The notes below the pieces were generated by a model that saw only the letters and a program-made list of their open reading frames with translations, was not told the origin of the DNA and ran no database searches. Below are positions 28,335 through 37,594 of a stretch of 64,000 bases of DNA, one piece after another. The stretch covers positions 36,530 to 100,529 of the forward strand of contig JAKVAY010000046.1 of assembly GCA_022447185.1 (NCBI GenBank), given 5' to 3'. Numbering within the stretch: the stretch's first letter is position 1; each line of letters starts with the position of its first letter. Source of the DNA: Fuerstiella sp. Its GTDB lineage: Bacteria; Planctomycetota; Planctomycetia; Planctomycetales; Planctomycetaceae. Both the position numbers and the translations under genes were made by a program.

Positions 28335-29198
28335 TCGTTGACACCTTCCCCCTGCGAAGTCCTTGCTGAAGACTCCGCGTGATGTTTCTTATGCGGTGTA
28401 CTGGTCGCGACCCGCACCATGAATACCGGCGAGGAACCGTACGAGCGTCATCGAGCTGCTGCAACCCTCAACTGTCCCGTTGCAGTCACACGATTGTCAA
28501 AAACGTGTCATCGACGTAACCACCTTATCCAAAAGGGGTTATAAACTAAAAAAAATCAGCGGCGACAAGTCAGGACGCCAATAACCGCTTGTCGCAACTG
28601 GCGACGTCGACTTCGCGCTCTGCGGATACCAGTACATCCAATACCTCTGAAAGCCTGTCAAATCGTGACCGTTTTTGATTGCAACAAATTTCTTGCTGTC
28701 ATTGACGGCAGCCACAAAAAATCCCTGACAAAAAATCATCGAACCCGAACAACTCAACAGGCCCCGGATCTGCGGGATGATTTTCTCAGGTCATCCACTG
28801 CAGGTCTCAATCCCGCTTTGGTCGGAAGTACATCAAACTGACAACGATGCCTGTCAGATTCGCCACACCGACTTGGGGAAAAATGGTCTGTTTTTGTCGG
28901 AACCACACTGTCTACACAGTGAAGGTTTCGTGGGTTCTGTTGGCACTCACACGTCACACACCGTCTCATTCATTTTTCTTAACATCAAATTAAATTCCAG
29001 AATTTCCGCAACCCTGTTATTACCAGTTCGATAACAACCGTGTGCAACTCCATCTATGAATGCCTGCTATGACCAATCGAGCGGCTGTGACCCATCGTAC
29101 ATTCCTGGATTTTACTGATCCATTGCGACTGACCACACGTTTGCTCTCTGTTGCATACGAGTGGAGAGCCAACACCAAACCTCTAACAGGAAACTGTC
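28335..29198. other. 864-base gene-poor, locally AT-rich stretch
   Basis: No convincing gene. GCGACAAG (28562-28569) pairs with CTTGTCGC (28588-28595), and CACTGT (28906-28911) pairs with ACAGTG (28916-28921). Locally AT-rich segments occur, for example around 28965-29010. A minus-strand open frame at 28539-28757 (72 codons) has an aromatic-rich C-terminal half but no start support. The right end must hold the promoter of the 180-aa orphan. Confidence 0.4.
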
Positions 29199-29741
29199 GT
29201 GTCGAACAATGATCTCGCAAGGAATAAACGACTGGGACAGTCACTGATTGTGCGTCTTCTGCGTGGACGTACGATCTCGATCACAAATTTCAAAGATTTT
29301 GAAAAAGCAGTTACAAGACGCGGATTTCGATGTGAAGAGAATGCAACAGGAGCATGGATGCCGGCAGACGGCAGGCAAATCATCTGGAAGAAGGATCGAG
29401 TCATTGTTCGCCTCAAGACTCACGGGAATGCCAGAGAACCACGTAAAAACATACCACACGTTTCAATTAGTTATATGAGGGCGTCGGTAACAACTGGCTG
29501 GCATGACGAACTGGCCAAATTCGATTATCGCGGCAATATTGTTTTTAAGGTGAAACTCACAGTTGCCCAGGCAGAACAAAAACTGAAGGATGATCCGAAC
29601 TTCCGGTTTTCGTGGCCTACCTGCATCGAAACCAAAGGTTGTGACCAGGATATGGACGACTGGGCCAACAATTGTCATTTTGGTTTTTATAACGATCACT
29701 TCGATGCGACAGGATCCGACAAGTACGTTTGCTGTAAATAA
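29199..29741 (+). CDS. Orphan 180-aa protein with Cys-rich C-terminus
   Basis: Starts at GTG 29199, with AACAGGAAA about eight bases upstream. I do not recognise it. The N-terminal third is basic (NKRLGQSLIVRLLRGR), followed by a short compact segment (WMPADGRQIIWKKDRVIVRLK) and a beta-like middle (NIPHVSISYMRA). The last 45 residues contain five Cys (WPTC, KGC, NNC, CC) that could form disulfides or a metal site. There is no signal peptide or membrane segment. It sits alone after a gene-poor stretch, so it may be recently acquired; no transfer markers were found. Confidence 0.7.
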   Translation: MSNNDLARNKRLGQSLIVRLLRGRTISITNFKDFEKAVTRRGFRCEENATGAWMPADGRQIIWKKDRVIVRLKTHGNAREPRKNIPHVSISYMRASVTTGWHDELAKFDYRGNIVFKVKLTVAQAEQKLKDDPNFRFSWPTCIETKGCDQDMDDWANNCHFGFYNDHFDATGSDKYVCCK

Positions 29742-30050
29742 TGAAGTTACGTGCCGTTCGCCAGGTCGAGCGTCAGGCCCGACTTCAGTAGTGCGCACAC
29801 TGGTCCGGATTCAGCTAATCTGCGGCAGAGGAACGTGTTTTCGAAGCATTTCATTCCCGAATCTGCGACGCTCATTTTGTCCTCTCCGTTCCACTTCCGA
29901 GGACTGGACACCAGTCAGTGTGCAGGGTCACAATTTGTCATGCTTGGAGTATTCTCGTCGAAGCTACCGACATCGAGTATGATGCGGACCGCACTGGTGT
30001 TGTTTCCGATTCGGACATCAGTGTCAGTTCCTCCGTCGACGAGACGACAG
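29742..30050. other. Gap before prenyltransferase-repeat gene
   Basis: About 310 bases. The frame of the next gene is open through all of it, but the encoded residues look non-coding and a signal peptide begins only at 30051. No promoter could be defined. Confidence 0.35.
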
Positions 30051-31055
30051 ATGCGTTTGTTCTGCTGTTTTCTAAGTCTGATGATCGGATCCGCCGATCT
30101 GTTCGCCGAACCCGAGGTCCGTCAGACTGTACGTCAGGGGCTCGACTATCTGGTGTTACAGCAGAATCGCCAGGGATACTGGGTCGCCAACGAGGGACAA
30201 TATCGCGTGGCTATGACTGCTCTGGCAGGTACAGCACTGCTTGCGGAAGGGTCCACTGCGACAACGGGACGTTATGCCAGAGCGATCAGTAATGCCACGG
30301 ACTACCTGGTTTCCATGAGTCGTCCCAACGGCCTGATCGGTTTTCGCGATGACTACCACTACACCTACGGTCATGGTTTTTCGATGCTGTTTCTCAGTCA
30401 GGTATTTGGTGAAGAAGAAGATCTCAGTCGACGCGAGCAGATCCGCCAGGTTCTGACCAATGCCGTTCAGTTCTCCGCCGATGCACAGACGTCGCGTGGC
30501 GGATGGGGTTACGTATCGGCCAAAGAAGGTGGTGGATTTGATGAAGGGTCAACATGCATCACACAAGTCCAGGGACTCCGCGCCTGTCGTAATGCCGGGA
30601 TCCCTGTCTCGGTCGAAATCATCGACCGGGCCAAAAAATATATTGCCGACTGCACCACGTCCCGTGGCGGAGTGGAATACAGTATCAAGGGTGGTGGTGA
30701 GCGTCCGGCGATCACGGCTGCAGCGCTGGCAGCTCTGTTTAATGCAGGAGACTATGATACAGATCTGACTAAGAAGATGAGGGACTACTGCGACAACACA
30801 ATTTGGCCAAGACGTCCCGTGTCACATCGAGCATCCTTCTGGCACTACACGCACTTTTATTATTCACAAGTGATCTATCGTCAGGGTGGTAAACGCTGGC
30901 AGGAGTATCGTCAGCAAATGAACGAAGAACTTGTCCGACGGATTCAGCCGGGTGGCTATTGGTCTGATTCCGACATTGGGCACGTTTACGTTACTGCAAT
31001 CAATTGTATCATTCTGCAGCTTGAAAAGGGTTATCTGCCAATCTATCAACGATAG
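30051..31055 (+). CDS. Secreted prenyltransferase/squalene-oxidase-repeat protein (copy 1)
   Basis: 334 residues from ATG 30051, where a signal peptide begins (MRLFCCFLSLMIGSADLFAE); ATGs at 29979 and 29982 are in frame. The body is built of alpha/alpha-barrel repeats related to prenyltransferases and squalene-hopene cyclases (GLDYLVLQQNRQGYWV; TSRGGWGYVSAKEGGGFDEGS; TSRGGVEYSIKGGGERPAIT). I could not find the DXDD motif of squalene-hopene cyclases, so catalysis is doubtful. It ends in GYLPIYQR, a tail shared with the second copy at 42.7-43.9 kb. It converges on the VWA gene. Confidence 0.85.
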   Translation: MRLFCCFLSLMIGSADLFAEPEVRQTVRQGLDYLVLQQNRQGYWVANEGQYRVAMTALAGTALLAEGSTATTGRYARAISNATDYLVSMSRPNGLIGFRDDYHYTYGHGFSMLFLSQVFGEEEDLSRREQIRQVLTNAVQFSADAQTSRGGWGYVSAKEGGGFDEGSTCITQVQGLRACRNAGIPVSVEIIDRAKKYIADCTTSRGGVEYSIKGGGERPAITAAALAALFNAGDYDTDLTKKMRDYCDNTIWPRRPVSHRASFWHYTHFYYSQVIYRQGGKRWQEYRQQMNEELVRRIQPGGYWSDSDIGHVYVTAINCIILQLEKGYLPIYQR

Positions 31056-31099
31056 GACACTCCAGGTTAAGTGCCTTTGACGATAAGCCTGTCTTCGAT

Positions 31100-33289
31100 T
31101 CAGGCAAGTCCTGCAAGTTTTCGGGCGGACCAGAAACAGCCAAGCAACAGGATCAATACACCACCCCATGCAGGATGACTCCAGATACGTACGCGTCGCG
31201 TTATCAATTCCGGCTCCGGCAGTGCGGATAACTGGCCGACCAGTTCTTCAACTCCCGAGACTGTTGTCAGACGGCCACGACTGATCTCTGAAATCTCTTT
31301 CAGCACATCGAACCTTGCCGGTTGTCCCACACGTTCCCGTTCCCGCCCCTGAATCGAGATTGATGTCTCAAGACGAGCCCCGGTCTCAGTACAGGTAGAG
31401 ATCAACTCGTATTCCCCCCCCTCTTTCGGTGTAAATGATCCGGAAAAAAGTCCCCAGGAATCATCACCAGCGGAAGACAGTCGCACCGATTCAATTTGTC
31501 CGGAAGGCGCCACGATCTGAACGGCCACGGTACCATCGCGCAGCGGCTCACCTGTGCTTTTCATCACGTTGGCATTCAATGTCAGCACGTTGTCAGCTTC
31601 CGGACGATCCGGTAAATAGAAGAGTCGCATCGATTCACCGGCAGACATGTTTCGCTGGTAGGCCATCCAGCGAACCACCTGTCCCCAGAACCGGTAGTGG
31701 TAGAGATCCTCCACACCCTTGCGCCAGCGCCATGCCCCGTCGGTCCCCATGAACAGAACCTTTCCGGTGCCCGATGTACGGGTGGCAATCAGAGGGATGC
31801 GACCAAATCGCGTAGATTCCGAGTCGTGTGTGACCAGTACATCGGTGCCAATCCTCGCTCGTGCCGTGGCAGCGTACCATTGAAATCCCGGCAACGATCG
31901 CCAGATCTCTTCATTACGTTCATTATCCGCCTCCAACCGTGTCAATAGACTGCGGCGTCCGGATTCTGTCAGTGAGAATCGAGCGGGTTCCATGATTCCA
32001 ACGCCCTGAGGTTGTGTGACGTCCGGAACCACCGGGTAGAGCTCATTGAGTTCAGTCGTGAGAAGCGTCTTCTGCTGGCCGCGAAAACCAGGCAGAAATA
32101 CAAGGCCACCGGCATGACTGCGAACCAACTGTCGAATGTTCTCACAGTCTTCCTGGGTGAGCTGATTTGTACTGACTCCGACATCGCCCAGAAATACGAC
32201 GTCGTACTTAAACAGTTCTGTGTCACCAGGAAACTGCTTCAGATAACCTCGACCACCACCCACACCATCGAGACCAGGATGGAATAACAGACAGTTCACC
32301 TGCACACCAGGATCACGTTCCAGAGCATTTCTCAAATAACGGTATTCCCAGCGTGGATACGACTCCACAATCAGCACCTGCAACGCTTCATTACGAATGT
32401 TAATCGGAAGATTGACCTCATTGTTCTCAGCAATAGTTTCTTCCGCGATGACCGGGATTGACACTGTCAGTTCGTAATCGCCGGTTTTTTCCGGTTTCCA
32501 TTCGACAGTGTCATTTAACTGCCCCATGCCAGACACACGAACAGTCTTCTCCACGACATCTGTCCCGGTCCCATTAACAGAGACGACAATCACCTGATCG
32601 CGAGGAAGCCAGTTCATGACTCGAAACGGAATTCGAACCGTCTTGCCTGGCAGGCCAAAAGTCGGGGCGCTGCTGCTGGTCAGTTCGATGTCGGGCAGAC
32701 GGTCTTCGCTACCCATTCCGACACAAAAGACCGGAATATTCTGTATTCGTAAGTCAGTTGCCGCGGACGACGGCGAGTTTCCTGTGTTCCAGTCACCGTC
32801 TGAGAGCAGTACCACGGCCCGCAGGCCGGTATGGCGGTCAAGAACTGACGTCAGGGCCGAATCCAGATCCGTTCCGGCCGTCGAAACGGCAAGATCAGAT
32901 GAAAACGGTTCGAAGATCAACTTCATATTTTTTTTCAGTGGACTCCAAAGATCATCAACAAGCAGTGGCTCAACGGCATCGGCGCGGGTCATTGGCAGTC
33001 CGGCAGAAACTAAAGATTTCTGCGAGAGCACATCCCGCGTCTCCATACTTCCTGACTGGTCATGCAACACAACGAGAACCGACTGTGCATCCGGTGGAAC
33101 TGTTTCCGTAATCTCAGGCTGGTTCAGCGAGAAAACGACAAGTCCAATGAGAAGCAAACGAAAGACTTCCAGCAGCCCTGTCGAGCGGTTGAATCCGCTG
33201 CGATTCCAGCTGACACAGCAACAGACAGCTGCGACAATCATTGTGATCACTGAAAACGTCAGTGAAACTGGTGTCCAGTAGAACGTCAT
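31100..33289 (-). CDS. VWA-domain membrane protein with GATase-like middle domain
   Basis: 729 residues. Two N-terminal membrane helices (about 8-30 and 42-57) precede a von Willebrand A domain with the MIDAS motif DQSGSM (77-82), which binds a metal ion and protein ligands. The central part (LQVLIVESYPRWEYRYLRNAL; RSHAGGLVFLPGFRG) resembles the glutamine-amidotransferase-like fold of similar planctomycete proteins, and one helix near the C-terminus (WGGVLILLLGCFW) anchors the end. It lies 29 bases after the BatA-type gene and closes the minus-strand MoxR operon. A role in assembling or remodelling an envelope complex together with the MoxR ATPase is inferred from the cluster. Confidence 0.88.
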   Translation of the reverse strand: MTFYWTPVSLTFSVITMIVAAVCCCVSWNRSGFNRSTGLLEVFRLLLIGLVVFSLNQPEITETVPPDAQSVLVVLHDQSGSMETRDVLSQKSLVSAGLPMTRADAVEPLLVDDLWSPLKKNMKLIFEPFSSDLAVSTAGTDLDSALTSVLDRHTGLRAVVLLSDGDWNTGNSPSSAATDLRIQNIPVFCVGMGSEDRLPDIELTSSSAPTFGLPGKTVRIPFRVMNWLPRDQVIVVSVNGTGTDVVEKTVRVSGMGQLNDTVEWKPEKTGDYELTVSIPVIAEETIAENNEVNLPINIRNEALQVLIVESYPRWEYRYLRNALERDPGVQVNCLLFHPGLDGVGGGRGYLKQFPGDTELFKYDVVFLGDVGVSTNQLTQEDCENIRQLVRSHAGGLVFLPGFRGQQKTLLTTELNELYPVVPDVTQPQGVGIMEPARFSLTESGRRSLLTRLEADNERNEEIWRSLPGFQWYAATARARIGTDVLVTHDSESTRFGRIPLIATRTSGTGKVLFMGTDGAWRWRKGVEDLYHYRFWGQVVRWMAYQRNMSAGESMRLFYLPDRPEADNVLTLNANVMKSTGEPLRDGTVAVQIVAPSGQIESVRLSSAGDDSWGLFSGSFTPKEGGEYELISTCTETGARLETSISIQGRERERVGQPARFDVLKEISEISRGRLTTVSGVEELVGQLSALPEPELITRRVRIWSHPAWGGVLILLLGCFWSARKLAGLA

Positions 33290-33318
33290 AAAGAAGATCT
33301 TACGGCTTTAGACACCAG

Positions 33319-35334
33319 TCAACGAGTGGAGACGAAATCGGCAACAGCGTTCGTTTTTCCGGATCCCGTCCGGCGGTCCGGGAGGCACAACAGTGATTCT
33401 GCCATGAGCGCCACAATCATCAGCACCAGAAACATTCGCCACACTTCGCTGGCGAGTGCAGATGTGCTGCCGGCCGAGTCATCCAGGCGAGTGAAGTCGA
33501 GTCCGTGAAACAAGGAGGCAACGGTTTCGTCAGTGATGATCTGCGACGAATCTTCGGATAAGGGACGATTAAGCGCATAACGCGTATGGTCAATCGAATA
33601 CAGACCGGCTCGGGAACTGCGTGCCGACACGAGAACACGTTCCGAGAGGTCATCCAAAGGTTGCCAGTTGTTTCCCTCAAATTCCCCCAGTGTTCCACAA
33701 TCGAGATGTTGTGCATTCCCAAGGGCAGCCGTGCCTCGCGCCAGTGCACGTTGAATCATCACATAAAACACAACGCCGTTATCGATGAAGGTGGAGTTCC
33801 GAGTGCCTGGCAGGGACGTGCAATAGTAGACCGCCCCGCGGTCAGAAAACGCCCGCAGCAACAGGCTGTCGCCACCGTCAAGAGAACCGAGCACGTTCAC
33901 ACGTACGCTTTCCAGACCGCAATGTCGGTAGAAGTTGAGCTCACCAAGCGGGAGCGGCATCCCGCTGCCCGTGTTCGACAGTAAACCGGTTTCGGTCCGC
34001 CATCGATTAATCTTCAAAGGAACGTCATTCGATTTCCATGCCGTCCAACGGCAGCCATACAGTTCCTTTGACGTCGGTATCTCTGGTGGAAAAAATATCA
34101 CACAACGTCCGGATTCCACAAATTCCCGGAGTTGACCGGAAACCTGATTCTCAGGCAGCGGCGCCTGCCAGATCAGCAACGCTGTCTGTTTCCAGTCGAT
34201 CAATTCCACCTGATCCGGTGTCAGCAGTTTCGCCTCAGCCAGTTGACTGCGATCGCTCGTCGTCCCGGCAGCCAATCGCAGGTATTCACCTGAACCAGCC
34301 GTATCTGAAACAACCACTGTCTTTTGAACGGGAGATTCAGCATAGACAAATCGATAGATGTTATCAGCCGGATTCGAGTCTTCGGGAAGTTCGATCCGCC
34401 CCCAGCCTGACGTGGACTCCCGATCAATCGCTATGGCGTGACCATTCCGCACAAACTCGCTGCCGGAAACGGAAATATTTAGTGCCGAACGCGCTCCGTC
34501 GATCACCACGCTCAACGGCACATTGGCAGCCAGACCTGAATCTGCGTTTCGATTCACACGGATGTCCATGAGTAATTCAGCACCATCCGACGTCTCCCTA
34601 CGGTGGACACCACTCACACTGACCGCCAGGTTGTCCTCAATTTCATCGGAATACGACAGCAGATACATGCGAAGTCCTTCTCGCTGCTCCAGTTGACGTC
34701 GAATAACTTCCCATCGACCACCGGACGCGTCCCAGTCTGACTTCCGCAGGTCTGAACAGATCCATACATCCGTGCGACCTGTTTCATTGCCGTCAATGTA
34801 TTCTGTCGCCTGCTGAAGCAGTCCAGGTATGTCGGCGGCTGTATCGCTTGGGCCAGTCTGAGGAAGTTCAAGAAGATCGGCCGGGGAACGGACGGTTCGA
34901 TGAGTCAAGGAGACACTATCAAACAGTACGAGTTCAGTATTGCGACCCGTATTTTGAATGAGTTCTGATAGTTTCTGCAGTGCGGTTTCACGTTTTGACC
35001 GACGGGTCGAAGGGTCGTGTGCTTCCATGCTGACAGACCTGTCCAGCAGAACCAACGTTGTCTCAGGTGCTCCTCCAGCCGTCAGTCCAAGCCAGCCACC
35101 TGTCATCGGACGACTGATAGCAAATATCAGTCCAGCGATCGCCAGCATGCGAGACACAAGGATGAGCAGGTACCGCAGCCGAGCCATTCCTCGCGCCATG
35201 CGCTTCGCCTGGACGAGAAACATCGTGGCGCCCCAGTGTACCGTCCGATGCCTGTTTTGATTCACCAGGTGAATCAAAACAGGCAGCCCGATCAGAGGCA
35301 GAGCAAACAGCAGAAATGGCTGGAGAAACGTCAC
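33319..35334 (-). CDS. BatA-type VWA membrane protein
   Basis: 671 residues starting at GTG 35334. The N-terminus FLQPFLLFALPLIGLPVLIHLVNQ is the characteristic BatA/aerotolerance-regulator N-terminal membrane domain, followed by RMLAIAGLIFAISRP as second helix. A VWA domain follows with MIDAS DRSVSM (98-103). A long extracytoplasmic part and a C-terminal helix (FLVLMIVALMAESLL) complete it. Bat proteins were named for aerotolerance in Bacteroides and usually act with MoxR ATPases. It follows the DUF58 gene by 145 bases and precedes the second VWA gene. Confidence 0.9.
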   Translation of the reverse strand: MTFLQPFLLFALPLIGLPVLIHLVNQNRHRTVHWGATMFLVQAKRMARGMARLRYLLILVSRMLAIAGLIFAISRPMTGGWLGLTAGGAPETTLVLLDRSVSMEAHDPSTRRSKRETALQKLSELIQNTGRNTELVLFDSVSLTHRTVRSPADLLELPQTGPSDTAADIPGLLQQATEYIDGNETGRTDVWICSDLRKSDWDASGGRWEVIRRQLEQREGLRMYLLSYSDEIEDNLAVSVSGVHRRETSDGAELLMDIRVNRNADSGLAANVPLSVVIDGARSALNISVSGSEFVRNGHAIAIDRESTSGWGRIELPEDSNPADNIYRFVYAESPVQKTVVVSDTAGSGEYLRLAAGTTSDRSQLAEAKLLTPDQVELIDWKQTALLIWQAPLPENQVSGQLREFVESGRCVIFFPPEIPTSKELYGCRWTAWKSNDVPLKINRWRTETGLLSNTGSGMPLPLGELNFYRHCGLESVRVNVLGSLDGGDSLLLRAFSDRGAVYYCTSLPGTRNSTFIDNGVVFYVMIQRALARGTAALGNAQHLDCGTLGEFEGNNWQPLDDLSERVLVSARSSRAGLYSIDHTRYALNRPLSEDSSQIITDETVASLFHGLDFTRLDDSAGSTSALASEVWRMFLVLMIVALMAESLLCLPDRRTGSGKTNAVADFVSTR

Positions 35335-35479
35335 GATTGCTGGTTTCCGGTATGCGGTGTTCCACTTTCAGTGAGTTGATAATCAGATGTCGACAGAGCG
35401 TACATGGATCTCCTGCTGACGATCTCTCACCAGTCAGCCATCAGACTCAGATGCTGAAACCCGAACAGTGAACATCATT

Positions 35480-36373
35480 CTACTTCTTTCGTGCCAGTAG
35501 AAAACGCGCCAACACTTCGGCATAATGTTCATGGATACTGACACGGTGATAGTCAACTGCCGTATTTCTGACGATCTGTGTAACGTCTTCCAGCCATGTT
35601 TGGACAGCGTTTCGGTATTGTCTGGCCATCGTCGTGGGATCGACCAGCATCGGTGGCGCCCCCTCCAGATCGACGAATCTGATCGGACGATCAAATTCGA
35701 ATTCGATTTCGTTCTGCTCCAGCAGGTGGAATACGGCGACATCATGACGCCGAAACCGAAGATGCTGAAATGCCTTGCGCAATGCATCGGTGTCAGTAAA
35801 AAGGTCTGACACAATCACAATCAATGCACGCTGTGAAACTTTTTCTGCGACGGCATGAAGAGCTTCCGACAATCCCGTTTCGCCTTCAGCCTTCAGCTTG
35901 GACATTTCATCAAGTATGTGTTTGAGATGAGCAGCATTCCGGCGAGGCGGAATCTCCAGCCGAAAGTCGGCACCTGCGCACGATAATCCCACCGCGTCAC
36001 CCTGACCCGCCACAAGATATGCCAGCGTTCCACAAAGAAATCGAGCATAGTCCAGTTTTGTGGCTCCTTCCTGCTGGCTCCCTCGCGATCCATAGGCCAT
36101 CGAACCGCTGACGTCCATGACCAGGCAAAGGCGAAGATTGGTGTCAGCTTCGAATTCTTTGATATAAAATCGATCGCTGCGGCCCCATGCTCGCCAGTCC
36201 AGTCGCCGAGTGTCATCCCCCGGAACGTAATTCCGATACTCCGAAAACTCCAGACTCGAGCCGCGTGTCAGACTCCGGTGCCGACCGGATACACTTCCTG
36301 CCATCGGCATTCGTGCATCCAGTGCAAGTCCGGACAGCCGGGAAACAACATTTGGCTCAATGAAATGTCGCAT
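35480..36373 (-). CDS. DUF58 domain protein
   Basis: 297 residues from ATG 36373 (a TTG lies just before). The DUF58 signature RNYVPGDDTRRLDWRAWGR is complete near residues 46-65. A VWA-like half follows with DVSGSM. No membrane helix is present, so it should be cytoplasmic. DUF58 proteins are near-constant partners of MoxR ATPases and are thought to link them to membrane VWA proteins. It lies 78 bases after the MoxR gene. Confidence 0.93.
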   Translation of the reverse strand: MRHFIEPNVVSRLSGLALDARMPMAGSVSGRHRSLTRGSSLEFSEYRNYVPGDDTRRLDWRAWGRSDRFYIKEFEADTNLRLCLVMDVSGSMAYGSRGSQQEGATKLDYARFLCGTLAYLVAGQGDAVGLSCAGADFRLEIPPRRNAAHLKHILDEMSKLKAEGETGLSEALHAVAEKVSQRALIVIVSDLFTDTDALRKAFQHLRFRRHDVAVFHLLEQNEIEFEFDRPIRFVDLEGAPPMLVDPTTMARQYRNAVQTWLEDVTQIVRNTAVDYHRVSIHEHYAEVLARFLLARKK

Positions 36374-36451
36374 CAAATGCTAACGCACGTTAAAGGAGAC
36401 CGCTGACTGAAGGACCAATAAACGGACACGAGTCGACAAATGAGATTTGGA

Positions 36452-37480
36452 TCAGCCGTTCAGTTCCGTCTGCAGTTCATCAATCAGTCTCTGAATCACA
36501 TCCGTACTGCTGATGCCCTCAGATTCAGCATTGAACGTTGTCAAAACTCGATGACTCAATACGGGTCGGGCCACAGCCAAAACGTCTTCCAGTCGTGTCA
36601 TGTAGCTGCCCGCGAGAGCAGCTCGGGAGCGAGCTCCGAGAATAAGGTACTGAACCGCTCGAGGCCCCGCACCCCATGAAACAAGTGGCCTGAGCCATTC
36701 AGGAGCCCCGTCACTGGATGGTCGCGTCCGCCGCACGAGATCGACTGAAAACTCATAAATATGCTGTGGAACGGGAACGCGTCGAACTAACTGCTGAAAT
36801 CGCAGTACGTCATTGGCGTGGATCACCGTGTCCAGCGGGGGAAGGTCGCCACCGGTCGTTGTGCGTGCGATCTCAACTTCTTCGTTGCGCGACGGATAAT
36901 CCACATTGATCAAAAACATAAATCGATCAAGCTGCGCTTCGGGCAGTGGATACGTGCCTTCCTGCTCGATCGGGTTCTGTGTTGCCAGGACAAAAAACGG
37001 TGGAGCCAGTTGATAGGTGCGGCCAATGACGGTCACTCGATGTTCCTGCATCGCTTCCAGCATCGCAGCCTGGGTCTTCGAAGGTGCCCGGTTAATTTCG
37101 TCAGCCAGTACGATGTTGGCGAACACCGGTCCCTTTACGAATTCAAATTCGCGACGTCCCGCCTGGGTCTCCTGCAGGATGTCCGTTCCGGTGATGTCCA
37201 TTGGCATCAGGTCCGGAGTGAATTGAATGCGACTAAAATGCAGCGACATTGTTTCGGCCAAACGACTCACCAGCAGCGTCTTCGCCAGTCCAGGAACGCC
37301 CATCAGCAGCGCATGCCCGCGTGCAAACAGGGAGATTGCCAGCTGCTCAATGACGTCATCCTGTCCCACGATGACTTTGCCCAGTTCACAGCGCAGTCGC
37401 TGCCATATATCACGAAGTTCATCGATTGCAGCAACATCATCCGAGTGCAGGTCGCCGGGACCATCTGCTGTTGTGGGCAT
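36452..37480 (-). CDS. MoxR-family AAA+ ATPase
   Basis: 342 residues from ATG 37480; upstream in-frame codons to 37573 look unlike the family. Walker A is GVPGLAKT (61-68), Walker B is VLADEINR (Asp127, Glu128), and the sensor region shows ATQNPIEQEGTYPLPEAQLDRF, a hallmark of MoxR. It is a cytoplasmic ATP-driven chaperone that promotes maturation of metal-dependent or multi-subunit complexes, normally with DUF58 and VWA proteins, which here follow in the same operon. It lies 114 bases downstream of the broken leader gene. Confidence 0.95.
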   Translation of the reverse strand: MPTTADGPGDLHSDDVAAIDELRDIWQRLRCELGKVIVGQDDVIEQLAISLFARGHALLMGVPGLAKTLLVSRLAETMSLHFSRIQFTPDLMPMDITGTDILQETQAGRREFEFVKGPVFANIVLADEINRAPSKTQAAMLEAMQEHRVTVIGRTYQLAPPFFVLATQNPIEQEGTYPLPEAQLDRFMFLINVDYPSRNEEVEIARTTTGGDLPPLDTVIHANDVLRFQQLVRRVPVPQHIYEFSVDLVRRTRPSSDGAPEWLRPLVSWGAGPRAVQYLILGARSRAALAGSYMTRLEDVLAVARPVLSHRVLTTFNAESEGISSTDVIQRLIDELQTELNG

Positions 37481-37594
37481 AGAGTCGGGTGTCTTCGTGA
37501 AAAGGAAAAATGATATTTGCTGAGAACGACTGAAGGTACACGCAATGGGAATCAATCGGCGAAAAATCATCACGACGCCGACACGTTGGTGCTC

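Noticed and set aside
28539..28757. 72-codon aromatic-rich minus-strand frame
   Set aside because: No start signal and no resemblance; could be a relic but cannot be supported.
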